Source of the DNA: Telopea speciosissima
Taxonomy: Eukaryota > Streptophyta > Magnoliopsida > Proteales > Proteaceae
Direction of reading: 5' to 3'
Length of the DNA: 64,000 nt
Assembly (NCBI RefSeq): GCF_018873765.1
Contig: NC_057918.1
Location: 39,719,871 to 39,783,870, forward strand
Part shown: positions 1 to 10,584 of the stretch, in pieces
How the letters are laid out: each line of letters begins with the position of its first letter
Numbering within the stretch: the stretch's first letter is position 1
Notes under the pieces: model-generated
Databases searched by the model: none
Told to the model about the DNA's origin: nothing
What the model saw: the letters and a program-made list of their open reading frames with translations, nothing else
Position numbers and translations under genes: made by a program

Positions 1-379
1 TTTTCACTTGCTTGTATTTGTGTCATAAACTTTTGCATAGAATTGATTACTTGCATAGGGTTATGTTTTCCTTTTTGCATGACATAATTTGCATTAGGAC
101 TGTGATTCCCTTTGCATACTAAAAATAAAAAAATATATATAAAAATATGAAAAATTGCTTGCGTAAGATTGTTTTCTTTTTGCATTTTGGATCATAATGC
201 AACTACCTGAGTTTTAATGGTAGACTTCCTTTCCATTGTCATCATGGATACTGCACATGCATAGGATTTCATTTTTCTGACCAATGCCTTGATCATATAC
301 CATCTGAATCCTTATTTCCGTTGCACTCGCGTGCAACCTACTCAACCAATCATGACAGAATTCGTATACAATCTGGGCT

Positions 380-2010
380 CTGATCATTTAGTTCCATCGG
401 ACCCTCGTACTTCCTGCACTCACGTGCAGTTGGACTATCTGATCACTGTTGAATTCATGTACAACTCGATCTCCAATGACTTGGCCCCATGTACAGTTTG
501 ACCAAGTCCTTAACCACTTCTGCACTCATGTGCATTTGTTTTTTTGGATCACTGTTAGTTTGATCTTTCGGTTATACCAGATTCACGTATGATTCCGCAC
601 TCTCGTGCAATTTGATCCTTTTGATCCCTGCTATACTCGTGTGTTCGATTACCATTTGAATCTTCTGGTCCCAGCTGTACTCGCGTACAAATTGATTGAA
701 CCTTTGACCCTATTGAACCCTGCTATGCTTGTGTATAGCTTGATCATTCATTGATTTTTTCGATCCCACTATACTCACGTATAGTTTGATCACTCTGTGA
801 CCTTTCTGATCCTTGCTATATTCGTATATAGTTTGATCATCTCATTAACCTTTCGATCTCTGTTGTACTCGTGTACGGATTGATCCATCATTTGATCATT
901 CCCGTACTCGCGTACAAGTTAATTGTTGAATTTTCTGACCTTCACTCTACTTGCATGTATAGTTCAATCATACCATGAATCTTCAGTCTCTATTGTACTC
1001 TTGTGCAAATTGACCTATCATTCGATCCTCATTGTACTCGTGCACAAGATTGATCCAGTATCTGATCCCCCTTGCACTCGTGTGCAAGTTAATCATTGAC
1101 ATTTCTAATCCTCGCTATACTCATGTATAGTTCAATCATCCCATAAATCTTCGATCTCATTGTATTCGTGTACAAGATTGATCCATTATATGATCCTCCT
1201 TGTACTCGTGTACAAATTAATCATTCAACTTTCTGATCCTCACTATACTCATGTGTAGTTCGATCATCTCATGAATCTTCAGTCTCTATTGTACTCGTGT
1301 ACAAATTGACCCATCATTTAATCCTCATTGTACTCATGAACAAGATTGATCCATTATCTGATCCTCTTTGTACTCAGGTACAAATTAATCATTGAACTTT
1401 CTGATCCTCCCTATACTCGCGTATAGTTCAATCAATCTATAAATCTTTCGGTCTCCATTGTACTCGAGTACAGATTGACCCATCATCCTTATCCTCTTTG
1501 TACTCGTGTACAAGATTGATCCATTATCTGATTTTCCTTGTACTCGTGTACAAGTTAATCATTAACATTTTTTATCTTCACTATACTTGTGTGTAGTTCG
1601 ATCATCCAGTGAATCTTTGGTCTCCATTGTACTCATGTACAGATTGACCCATCATCCTGATCCTCTTTGTACTCGTGTACAAGATTGATCCATTAGCTGA
1701 TTTTCCTTGTACTCGTGTATAAGGTAATCATTAACATTTTTTGATCTTCACTATATTCGTGTGAAGATCGATCATCCCGTGAATCTTCAATCTCTATTGT
1801 ATTCATGTACAAATTGATCCATCATTTGATCCTCATTGTACTCGTGTACAAGATTGATCCATTATCTGATCCTCCTTGTACTCATGTACAAATTAATCAT
1901 TGAACTTTCTGATCCTCTCTATACTCGCGTGTAGTTCGATCTTCCCATGAATCTTTCGGGCTCCATTATACTCATGTACAAATCGATCCTTTTTAGTCTA
2001 AACCCATGGA
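380..2010 (+). repeat. Degenerate tandem array of short inverted-repeat (hairpin) units
   Basis: Seen: dozens of spaced units in which a 4-base centre (TCGT, TCAT or TCGC) is flanked by complementary arms that change together. Examples are TGTAC/GTACA at 1499-1512, CTATAC/GTATAG at 1411-1426 and TTGCAC/GTGCAA at 1072-1087. Linkers such as GATTGATCCATTATCTGATC recur about every 170 bp (near 1166, 1341, 1513, 1683 and 1850), so several hairpins form a higher-order unit. Known: the 3' untranslated part of plant Tat/Ogre gypsy elements is hypervariable and often carries tandem repeats. Inference: this is that region of the element whose LTR follows at 3889. No coding potential is credible here. 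Confidence 0.75.
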
Positions 2011-2519
2011 CAATTTATCATCCAAATCATTATTTTATCTGGCCACTACTAGACTCATGTATGGTCTGATCGTCGTGATCTCTTGACCACTTCTGCACTT
2101 GTGCATAATTTTGTCGTCCAACCATTGTCAAAACTCATGAATGGCTCATTCCCCAGTAAGCATTTCAGATGAGACCCGTCCCTCATTGAAACCATATCTT
2201 TCCCTCATACCGACTGGAGTGTGTCGTTCCACAGGTCAGCCAAATCGGCTATAAGTACGTCATACCATTGTCTTAGATTGACTGAAGAGTGGCTTTCCAC
2301 GTGCCATCATCGACAGAATGATGTCTATACCATGCGAGCACCTTCTTTGCACCACAATACTTCTTTGGCATCAGGAGGGTCTTACCCTGTAGAACAAAAA
2401 AAAAAAAACCTGAAAGAAAAATATTTTCAAGACAGGCCCTGAAAAGGGAAAAAACCCTAAATGTTGAGGAAAAGTCCTCATACATAAACTCCAATCATCT
2501 ATCATGAATCATACTGACT

Positions 2520-2975
2520 CTTGTTCAAGATGTTAGCGCCAAGATCAGTCAAGTCCTCTTGCTCCCAACCAAGATCAATCAAGTCATCTTGCTTTCAAGA
2601 TCAATCAATCAAGTCCTCTTGCTTTCAAGATCAAATGATTTTTTTCAAGATCAATCAATCAAGTCCTCTTGCTTTTAAGATCAAATGAATTCTTTCAAGA
2701 TCAATCAATCAAGTCCTCTTGCTTTCAAGATCAATTGAGTCCTCTTGCTCCCAACTATGATCAATCGAGTCCTCTTGCTCCCAACCAAGATCAATCGAGT
2801 CCTCTTCCTCCCAATCAAGATCAATCGAGTCCTATTGCTCCCAATCAAGATCAATCGAGTCCTCTTGCTCCCAACCAAGATCAATCGAGTCTTCTTGCTC
2901 CCAACCAAGATCAATCGAGTCCTCTCAATCAAGATTAGTCGAGTCCTCTTGCTCCCAATCAAGATCAATCGGTTT
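2520..2975 (+). repeat. 30-bp tandem repeat (minisatellite) in a gypsy 3' region
   Basis: A unit of about 30 bp, beginning GATCAATCGAGTCCTCTTGC and followed by TCCCAACCAA, is repeated in tandem, with more diverged copies at the left end. Because the unit is a multiple of three, long reading frames stay open on both strands and give artificial 10-residue repeats. They are not genes. The block lies between the hairpin array and a third repeat block, upstream of the polypurine tract and LTR. Confidence 0.85.
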
Positions 2976-3009
2976 ATCAAAAGATTTCATCGCGGTTAAC
3001 CGCCTGTTT

Positions 3010-3670
3010 GGCAACTTTGGTCTAGTGGTGCCTTATCTAAATCTTTGATCGAACGGTGCCTTATCACCCTCAAATTTGATCTTTGGGTCGAGTGGTGCCT
3101 TATCTAGTTCTTCGGTTGAGTGGTGCCTTATCACCCTCAAAATTCTATCCCCAATGGAGCCCCTCATATTTGATCTTTTGGCCGAGTTGTGCCTTATCTA
3201 GATCTTCGGGCCGAGTGGTGCCTTATTGATCTTTTGGCTGAGTGGTGCTTTATCTAGATCTTCGGGCCGAGTGGTGCCTTATCTTGATCTATGGGCCGAG
3301 TGGTCCTTATTCAGATCTTCAGGCCAAGTGGTGCCTTATCTTGATTTGTGGGCCATGTGGTGCCTTATCTAGATCTTCGATCGAGCGATCTCTTATCACC
3401 TTCAAATTTGATCTTTGGGCCGAGTGGTGCCTTATCTAGATCTGTGGTCGACCGATGCCTTATCACCCTCATATTTTCGGTCAAGCGGTGCCTTATCACC
3501 CTCAAACTTGATCTTATGGCCGAGTGGTGCCTTTTCATGATCTTTGGGCTGAGTGGTGCCTTATTTAGATCTTTGGTCGAGCGGTGCCTTATTACCCTCA
3601 AATTTGATCTTTGGGCTGAGTGGTGCCTTATCTAGATCTTCGGTTGAGCGGTGCTTTATCACCCTTAAAA
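3010..3670 (+). repeat. Tandem repeat of ~30-bp units (GCCGAGTGGTGCCTTATC family)
   Basis: About 20 imperfect copies of a unit reading roughly GATCTTCGGGCCGAGTGGTG followed by CCTTATCTA. Longer variants include CACCCTCAAATTTGATC. The unit is unrelated to the two blocks to its left. Reading frames across it are artefacts of the repeat. It ends about 200 bp before the polypurine tract, again consistent with the repeat-rich 3' region of a Tat-type gypsy element. Confidence 0.8.
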
Positions 3671-3874
3671 TTTGATTGAGCAATGCTCACAAGATAGAGA
3701 TTTGGTTTTTTCAAGTTTTTCTTTTGAGGATTATCGAAAGATTTCATCATGATTAACTGTCTGTTTTTAGCAACTCTGTCGCCTTTGAGCAAAGCGTCAG
3801 CAGTACATGCTCTTGGTGACAAAATTAGTTGGTCTTTTGTCTTTACCCTTCGGCTGTTGGCACAGGCCTTGGCC

Positions 3875-3888
3875 AAAGAGGGGTAAAC
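3875..3888 (+). other. Polypurine tract of a gypsy element
   Basis: The purine-rich stretch AAAGAGGGGTAAAC directly precedes the TG that opens the LTR at 3889. Position and composition fit a plus-strand primer for retrotransposon DNA synthesis. It places the element body to the left and makes the following LTR the 3' LTR. Confidence 0.6.
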
Positions 3889-4962
3889 TGTAGACACTGA
3901 CTTTTGTCACCCCCTAATTAGCGATGATGACAACGGGATATGGACGACGCACTCTCCCTCTTTTTAGACCCAAGATCCCTGACCCATAAGACCAAGAACC
4001 ATGCTGAGCACAAAATGACCCATTTTAGGCCTAAAAACAAGAAAAAATGGCACTGCGCCCCCACGGCGCCGTGGACTCCTTCCCACTGCGCCGTAGACCC
4101 CTTCCCACGGCACCATGGGGATGTGTACCAGATTGCTACGGCGCCATGAGAGGGTGTGACATCAGCTTGCTGACGTCACACACGGCGTCGTGGAGGACTT
4201 ATCTGGCCAGGAGAGAGAGGGGATCCCTCCCTATAAATAGGAGGGTCTCCCTCCCTCATTTTAAAAGGAATTTTGGGTAGAGAGACCCTCCCCAAGTGAT
4301 TTCCACCCTCTTTGTCTCATTTTTTTACCCTCTTTTCTCTCCTCTCTTATGAGAGTGCGAGTGAGTGAAATTTTCTTGGTCATGGACAGATCCTTCGATT
4401 ATCCCGTCGAGCATAGAGCACTCCTGCTCCTAGGCATTGTTATCCCGTCAGTGTACGGATAACCATCAAAACCCCTTTATTTCAGATGTTATTTTGTCTG
4501 TTTTCTTCCCTCCAAATCATTTGAAAGAGTCGTTACTCTGCCCAGAAAGAATCGGCGTCAGTCCATTTTTCTATCTCCCCTGAGCCAGGGGAATACAACC
4601 ATACAGGTATAATTACTGCATTCTTGTTGATTCAATGTAGTCCTTTCGTATTTCATCGTTTTAGTCCGTATTTCTCATATATGTAATGTAGTTTATTATG
4701 TTTTAGTTCAATTCATAGCATCTGAATGTAGTTCATAATATCCCCCATCCCCGTAATAAAAGAGAGAGAACCTTCGTCTTTATGTAGCATCTAATATAGA
4801 GAGACCGGCTTCGGCCGGGCGATGTGGGTGCCTAACACCTTCCCACACTCGTAACCTGACCCCTTACCCGAATCTTTGGTCAGACCATATGGAGTCAGGT
4901 AGCCCGATTCCGTTCACAACGGATAGGGCTACACTTAATGGGTCCTAGGCCCTAACCCTAGG
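3889..4962 (+). mobile_element. 3' LTR of a Ty3/gypsy element (Tat/Ogre-like)
   Basis: The LTR starts TGTAGACACTGACTTTTGTC right after a polypurine tract. It contains a TATA box (4231-4239), a GC-rich U3 with repeated GGCGCC-type palindromes (4060-4195), and a U5 with the block GATGTGGGTGCCTAACACCT and CTAGGTGGCGACTT, wording I recognise from plant Tat/Ogre-type LTRs. The right end is not exact, because I cannot find a matching second LTR or a target-site duplication in the window. TGGCGACTTC at 4963 resembles the start of the primer-binding site used by this group but could also be late U5. Family assignment is from memory of the group, not from a search. Confidence 0.6.
4231..4239 (+). promoter_or_regulatory. 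TATA box of the gypsy LTR
   Basis: CTATAAATA lies in the LTR about 340 bp after its start and is followed by pyrimidine-rich leader sequence. Upstream, at 4154-4181, a 13-bp inverted repeat contains TGACGTCA, a bZIP-type core, with a 2-base centre. Confidence 0.55.
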
Positions 4963-5133
4963 TGGCGACTTCACATTATATTAGCATATTTTAATGCATG
5001 ATCCTAATCCCCCATTTATCAATATTATACATTGACAATATTATCTATTATCCATCTATATATATATATATATCAAACCCATGTCGCCCATAAGGCTGAG
5101 GAACCCTCGTCCCGAGGACCACGGTACTTACAC

Positions 5134-8100
5134 TTACCTATCAAAACTTACTTTCATACCAAGAATGGTATTTACTACACCAAGATCTTTCATGTCAAAT
5201 TCTTTGGACAAGGTTGTTTTAATGTCACTCACTATAGAATGATCAGAACCACGAATCAACATATCGTCTACATACAAGCAAATAATCATAACCTTATTTG
5301 ATACAAACCGAAAGTAAAGGCATTTATCTGAGTTACTGGTATGAAAATCAAAGTTCTTTACTGTTTTGTCAAACTTTTTATGCCACAATTTATGTGCTTG
5401 TTTAAGACCATATAGAGATTTATTCAACTTACAAATTCTCTTTTCAAAACATTTTTTGATAAACCCTTCAGGTTGGTTCATATAGATTTCTTCCATTAGG
5501 TTTCCATTAAGGAATGTCGTTTTTACATCCATTTGATGCACAACATAGTGCTCAATAGATGCCAAAGCAAGAAGAATCCTTATCGTAGCCAAGTGATAGA
5601 CCGGTGAGTAGATATCAGAATAATCTATCCCACTAACTTGAGTATAGCCTTTAGCTACTAAGCATGCTTTATAACTGACTATAGATCTGTCAGGATTAAG
5701 TTTCTTCTTCAAAACCCATTTACAGCCTATCGTTTTAGCCCCTTTAGACAAATCAACGAGCTGTCAGATCTTATTATGCATTAAAGAGCTCATTTTTTCA
5801 TCAATGAGTGAGTCCGTATGTCTCATCGCTTCCTTAAAGTTGGATAGATCAGCCTCTAAATGGTAAGTCATAAAGTCCTCACCAAAATTCTTGGGTACTC
5901 GATCCCTAGTAGAAACACGTCTAGACTCTGATTCAGGGAGCATTGTGGGATGAGTGTCAAAAACAATTGGTTCAGATTCCAAAAGTGATTCTGTAATCAT
6001 TCCTGCCAAACTTGATAAGGTCATACCTTTGTCTTTGAGAAATTTATCCTTAAAAAACACAGCATCTCTAGATTCTAACACCACATTGGTTGGGAGATCT
6101 AAAAATCGGTCTGTAGCATTGTCTTCTGCACATCCTAGATACACACAAGTGTTGGTTCTAGTTCCCACCTTAGGTCTCCTAAGGTCTTATATCCTTACAT
6201 AAGCTATATAGCCCCAAGTTTTAAGAGTGTCAAATCTGCAGGGATGGTTATGCCAAATTTCATAAGGAGTAGAAGTCAACTTAGAGTGTGGTAACCTATT
6301 TAGAATGTGATTGACAGTCAACATTGCTTCTCCCTAATAACAAGCAGATATGTCAACTATCAATAACATGGAGTTTAACATTTCTGTCAACGTCCTGTTC
6401 TTACGTTCAGATATGCCGTTTGATTAAGGCGAGTAAGGAGTAGTAGTTTCAAGTATTATGCCCTGAGAGACACAAAATTCCTTGAACTCTGACAATTTAT
6501 ATTCTCCTCTTCTATCACTTCTAAGTCTTTTAATCTTAAGTTCAACTAATTTTCTACTCGGTTCTTGAAAATTTTAAAATTTTCAAAAGCTTCATCTTTC
6601 GATTTTAACAGATAAATATGACAATACCTAGAAAAATCGTCTATAAAGTAATTAAATACTTCCGACCACCTCTAGTAGTGAAACTTTTAAAATTACAAAG
6701 GTCAGAATATATTAATTCAAGAAGTTATGTACTCTTAGAAAGTAGAAACCGAATGGAAAGATTTTCTAGTAATTTTGGTTTGAACACACACTTCGCATCT
6801 GTCAAATTTAATCGAAGTGTCTAATGACAAATTATGAATTTTAGCTAGTTTGAGCAATTTCTTATAATTCACATGTCCTAATCTACAATGTAGTGTTTTA
6901 GGATCAAACAAATTTGAATTAACTTGATTAATTGTCTCATTTGCTAAACTTAATCTATAAAAACCATTGACTAAATAAGCACAACTAAAACAATGAGAGT
7001 TAACAGACAATGTTACTCTACCACCATGAAAAGAAACACACATGCCAACATCACATAATAGGCTAAGTGAGATTAAATTCTTTCCAAAATCAGAAATTAC
7101 TTTAACATCTTTTAAAATTAAAGTCTTATCTGAAGACAATACCAGATTTGCAGTTTTTTTCTGAGTCACCTCCACTTATACTCCATTGGCAACTGTAACC
7201 GTCTCTGCTACTTTGGCTTTCTCAATCAACAAGTTCCTGTTGTTGCACATGTGACAGGTTGTTCCAGAATCCAACCACCAATCTGAAGAAGATCTTGTCT
7301 CATCCTTTCCAACCATGACAACAAAATTTGTAGGCTCAATTTTATCCACCATTATGTGGACTTCCTTATTTGGTGTGTCAGAATCCCCCTTTTTAGGGTG
7401 TCTACATTCAGATGCGTAGTGATCCCACTTACCACAGTTGTGGTACTTGTCATTCTTTTTGAAAGTAGTCTTTTTGGCCTCCAACTGCTTTGGTTCATTT
7501 TTAGGTGACTTAGATTTCTTAGGAAATTTCTTGGGATATGTAACCATGTTGGCAGCTGACTGCTGTTGTTTAACCATCTCCAAATTATTCCTAGCCCTGT
7601 TCTTATCTTCGATTCAAATGAATCGCTTAATATCATCCAGCCCCACTTGCATTTTCTTTCTATACATCTCAGTTTTAAAAGAATACCAAGTCGAAGGTAA
7701 TTTAAAAATAATAGCACCAACTAGGAATGCATCACAAACATGTATTTTTTCTAGGTTTAATTTAGACCGTAAATTCTCAAGATTAGTTACTTGAGGGAGG
7801 ATTACCTTGTCTTCCTGAAATTTAGAGTCCATGAACTTATCTATCAGGTGAGTTTTGGATAGTTCCTCCTCCCTTCTTAAATTGAACGTCTAAATTATCC
7901 CAAATCTCTTTTGCAGTTTCAAATTTACTGTAGGTCTCTGCAAGTCTATCTGACAAGCAATTCAGCAAATAATTTTTGCAAAAATCTTCATCACTAATCC
8001 ATTGAGATTCCTCAATATCAATACAGTTGTTGAAAGTATTTTTTACGATATAAAAAATATTCAGATATTTTAAACCAAACTGAGTCTTCCGTTTTCATGC

Positions 8101-8166
8101 ATTGAACTTAGATCCACTAAAGGTTTTCAATTTGATCATCTCAATTGAAATGGCATGTTCTTCCAT
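5134..8166 (-). mobile_element. Decayed Ty1/copia gag-pol (minus strand, truncated in RT)
   Basis: The element reads right to left. Gag begins near 8166 (MEEHAISIE) and continues with the copia gag motif LPSTW at about 7750. A zinc knuckle at about 7440 has its first Cys replaced by Tyr (YHNCGKWDHYASEC). A protease DSGTT motif is at about 7265. GAG-pre-integrase (LHCRLGHVNYKKLLKLAK) lies at 6840-6900 and the integrase C-terminal region at 5764-6168. Reverse transcriptase lies at 5134-5751 with LDVKTTFLNG-like, LYGLKQ and YVDD motifs. The reading frame is broken several times, notably at 6200-6730 and between 7583 and 7614. The copy stops just after LGMKV, so the RT thumb, RNase H and 3' LTR are absent. 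I see no convincing 5' LTR between 8200 and 8440. Confidence 0.88.
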
Positions 8167-8448
8167 CTCCAGATTGCTATAATTTTTTATTTAAAAAAAA
8201 TTTAAAGCGGAACAATTGCATCTGGTGAGAGGAGAGGTGGAGGATACGGCAGATCAAACATAGCGGACGGGAACTCGAAAGGTGTTCGACGATGATGCTG
8301 GTCGCTGGTGATGACCAAATTCGAAAGTGCTTGATTGTTTTTTTTTTTAATCAAACAATCAATAACAAACAATGCTTTGTGAAAAGCATTCTGTCAAACA
8401 ATTGATAACATTCATCCCTTTTTGTCTCTTTCTCCTTTTTTTTTTTTT

Positions 8449-8689
8449 GGGAAATTTACACATACCACCCCTGAGGTTTGACGAAAGGATATTTTCACCC
8501 GCCAGTTTTGGAAAATTTTGCGTACCCCCCTGAGGTTTGCAAACGGTAACAAATAATCCCATTTTGTCAGCTCATGACTAACACTGTTAAAAATTAGACT
8601 TAAACTGACGGAATTGCCCTTACAACAAAAAAAAAAAAAACACCTGCAACTCATCTTCCCTAATCGATTTTGGGGAAGATGAGTACCTA
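8449..8689 (+). repeat. Left terminal inverted repeat of Pack-MULE-like element 1
   Basis: Begins GGGAAATTTACACATACCAC, runs through GACGGAATTGCCCTTAC, and ends in a small hairpin (about 8646-8682: CTCATCTTCCC facing GGGGAAGATGAG). The reverse complement is at 10346-10584 with only scattered mismatches and differing A/T-run lengths. Confidence 0.9.
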
Positions 8690-9157
8690 ACCATCCCTAA
8701 GTACTTTTCCATCATAAAATTCTAGTTTTATTGCAAAACCATACAAGAGGGATCTCAAATCTGAAATATCAAGCACAAGCGCAGGTATTCTCCACAGCCA
8801 AAAGTTCTTCATCAGCGATCCTGAAGAGTGCAACCAAGTACTGCAAGATTGGTTTTGGAATCGAATGCTTTGGGGGTTTTCAGATAAAGCGTTTTTTATA
8901 CATCTTCTTGTTCTTTGGAGGGGCTCTTACTTGACATTCGTGTTCTGAGAATATTTTCTTTTTCTGCAATTCTTTATTTTCATACCTTTTTTTACCTAAT
9001 TTGTTCTAAGAGAGATTTTTCAAGAAAGGGAGCCGATTGATTTGCAAATTCTACATGCCATCAGCTATAGAATCAGCAGGAGCTCTCTGGACATGATTTT
9101 AACACTACCATGGGCAACACAGCAACCACCATCAGGGCCTGCCCGTAGTTCAGATAG

Positions 9158-9191
<34 letters not shown>

Positions 9192-9254
9192 GTGCGCGCG
9201 CACCTTCGAAACCACATCAGAATACAAATCAAAGGCATTAGAAACTAATTCTCC

Positions 9255-9350
9255 ATGACTTCTGAAAGCCCTAGTCTCAAATCTTCAGTTTATCTGGAAG
9301 ATATGGAAGAGCTTGAAAGGGTATTCAATTGATTTGATGCAAATGGTGAA
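9255..9350 (+). pseudogene. Calmodulin-like (EF-hand) gene fragment, N-terminal part
   Basis: Translation from ATG 9255 gives MTSESPSLKSSVYLEDMEEL followed by ERVFN, a stop, then FDANGE, which is the start of a first EF-hand loop. In a plant calmodulin-like protein the stop position would be Arg (CGA to TGA change) and the loop would continue. Coding similarity ends after about 30 residues. It is one of two overlapping pieces of the same kind of gene within the element, so it is not functional. Confidence 0.65.
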
Positions 9351-9639
9351 AGATGGTCCACGAATTGAACAGTTATGAGTAATATGGAGTAGTTGGGTGA
9401 AAAGATGGTCATCTTCATGTGTTCTTTTGGTGAATTTTTGTTGAGTATTAAATTTTTTTCCAAAGGTTACTGATGATTACAATCCAAATTTGGTGCGTTA
9501 GTCCAGCATCTAATGCAAGCTTTTAAAAATTTGCCATTTTTGTGCTGCCCATACATTCATATCTCTCTCTCCCAATCCCCCCCCCCTTGCCCTTCTTCTG
9601 TTTGTGTTTATGTCTGTATGAACTTTGATGAGCATGTGA

Positions 9640-10032
9640 CACAGCTTTTTGTTTGTTTGCTTTGTGAAACAACTGTGCAGATTGCCCTCTTTGGTAGTCT
9701 AATAATGGGAAAATTTTGCGGGAATGGGTGAGTCCTGCAATGCTGAAGGCTTATCAATTGCAAGTGAGTGTGCATTGACAGTAACATCTACCCAAATTTC
9801 TTGACAGTAATGAGCAAAATTTGTTTCTTTTGATTAACAAGTTAATGGAGGCAATTGAAATTTCAGATTAATTCCATGGAGACATGCTTCAGAGAAGCCT
9901 CAGACATTTACGATGTTGATGGAATCAAAGGGGTTATCACTCAACATTGTCAATAAGCTTCCTGTATTCAATGTAATTCACTATGAGATGATGGCAACAA
10001 GTGATGAGATCTGTTGTACAATTTGCTTGCAG
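9640..10032 (+). pseudogene. RING-H2 E3 ligase (NIP1/ATL-like) gene fragment
   Basis: The clearest part is 9880-10032: ETCFREASDIYDVDGIKG, a one-base frameshift, then LSLNIVNKLPVFN and finally EICCTICLQ followed by GTAATA, a possible splice donor. The order 'spacer, hydrophobic KLP.., CCxICLQ' matches the start of the RING-H2 domain in plant NEP1-interacting/ATL proteins. An upstream piece (about 9680-9730, reading ALFGSLIMGKFCGNG) may be their membrane segment. The remainder of the RING is absent. Retention of exon-intron boundaries indicates capture from genomic DNA. Family identification is from recognition only. Confidence 0.5.
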
Positions 10033-10104
10033 GTAATAATAAATTGTTGTCTTTGCAGGTAATAATAAATTGTTGTCTTTGCAAATAAATTAAGTGAATT
10101 TGGA

Positions 10105-10368
10105 TTTAAAGGGTATTCAATCGATTTGTCCACGGAGCTTGGCAATGTTCTCAATGTCCTAGGCTTTGAAAGTTCTCCAGAGGAGATTCACCGCATGATG
10201 ACAGAGATCGACACCGACGGAGATGGCTACATCAATCTCAAAGAATTTGCTGATTTCCACCGTGGAAGTTCCATCGGTGATGCAGACGCCGGTAATGGGA
10301 TGAAAGAGCTGAAAGATGCATTTGATATGTACGATAAGGATCACATTTCTGCAACTCATCTTCCCCAA
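10105..10368 (+). pseudogene. Calmodulin-like (EF-hand) gene fragment, central part
   Basis: The frame reads STELGNVLNVLGF, then an EF-hand loop DTDGDGYINLKEF (about 10210-10248), a linker, and DAFDMYDKDHISAT, a shortened next loop lacking several residues. There is no ATG. The fragment opens with GGGTATTCAATCGATTT, also present at the end of the N-terminal piece, and skips the rest of EF-hand 1. The last codons merge with the right inverted repeat across CTGCAACT. This is a captured, deleted gene fragment. Confidence 0.75.
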
Positions 10369-10584
10369 AATCTATTGGGGAAGATGAGTTGCAGGTGTTT
10401 TTTTTTCTTGTAAGGGCAATTCCGTCAGTTCAAGTCTAATTTTTAACAGCGTTAGTCATGAACTGACGGAATGGGCTTATTTGTTACGGTTTGCAATCCT
10501 CAGGGGGGGTACGCAGAATTTTTCAAAATTGGGGGGTGAAAATATCCTTTCGTCAAACCTCAGGGGTGATATGTGTAAATTTTC
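10346..10584 (-). repeat. Right terminal inverted repeat of Pack-MULE-like element 1
   Basis: Reverse complement of 8449-8689. It contains the cleaner version of the inner hairpin (about 10354-10394: AACTCATCTTCCCC facing GGGGAAGATGAGTT). Its inner edge shares CTGCAACT with the end of the captured calmodulin-like fragment. Confidence 0.9.

Larger units (their letters stand above)
8449..10584. mobile_element. Pack-MULE-like element 1 with captured gene fragments
   Basis: About 240-bp terminal inverted repeats (8449-8689 and 10346-10584) bound a 2.1-kb unit. The interior holds pieces of at least two unrelated host genes: a RING-H2 protein (about 9640-10032) and a calmodulin-like protein (9255-9350 and 10105-10368). 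It has no transposase. Both outer ends abut runs of T, so a 9-bp duplication typical of Mutator-like elements would be all T and cannot be confirmed. Known: Mutator-like elements with long inverted repeats that carry host gene fragments are called Pack-MULEs. Calling this one Mutator-like is inference from architecture alone. Confidence 0.72.

Noticed and set aside
380-2010. Regularly spaced short palindromes that superficially suggest a CRISPR array
   Set aside because: Plant nuclear DNA. Neither repeats nor spacers are constant, and the array is in a retrotransposon.
2669-2999. Long overlapping reading frames on both strands with 10-residue repeats
   Set aside because: The 30-bp tandem unit is a multiple of three, so frames stay open by construction. 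It lies in a retroelement 3' region.
4963-4980. TGGCGACTTC as a definite primer-binding site showing that this is a 5' LTR
   Set aside because: The polypurine tract and repeat-rich region to the left indicate a 3' LTR. The match to the primer site is too short, and similar wording occurs in U5.
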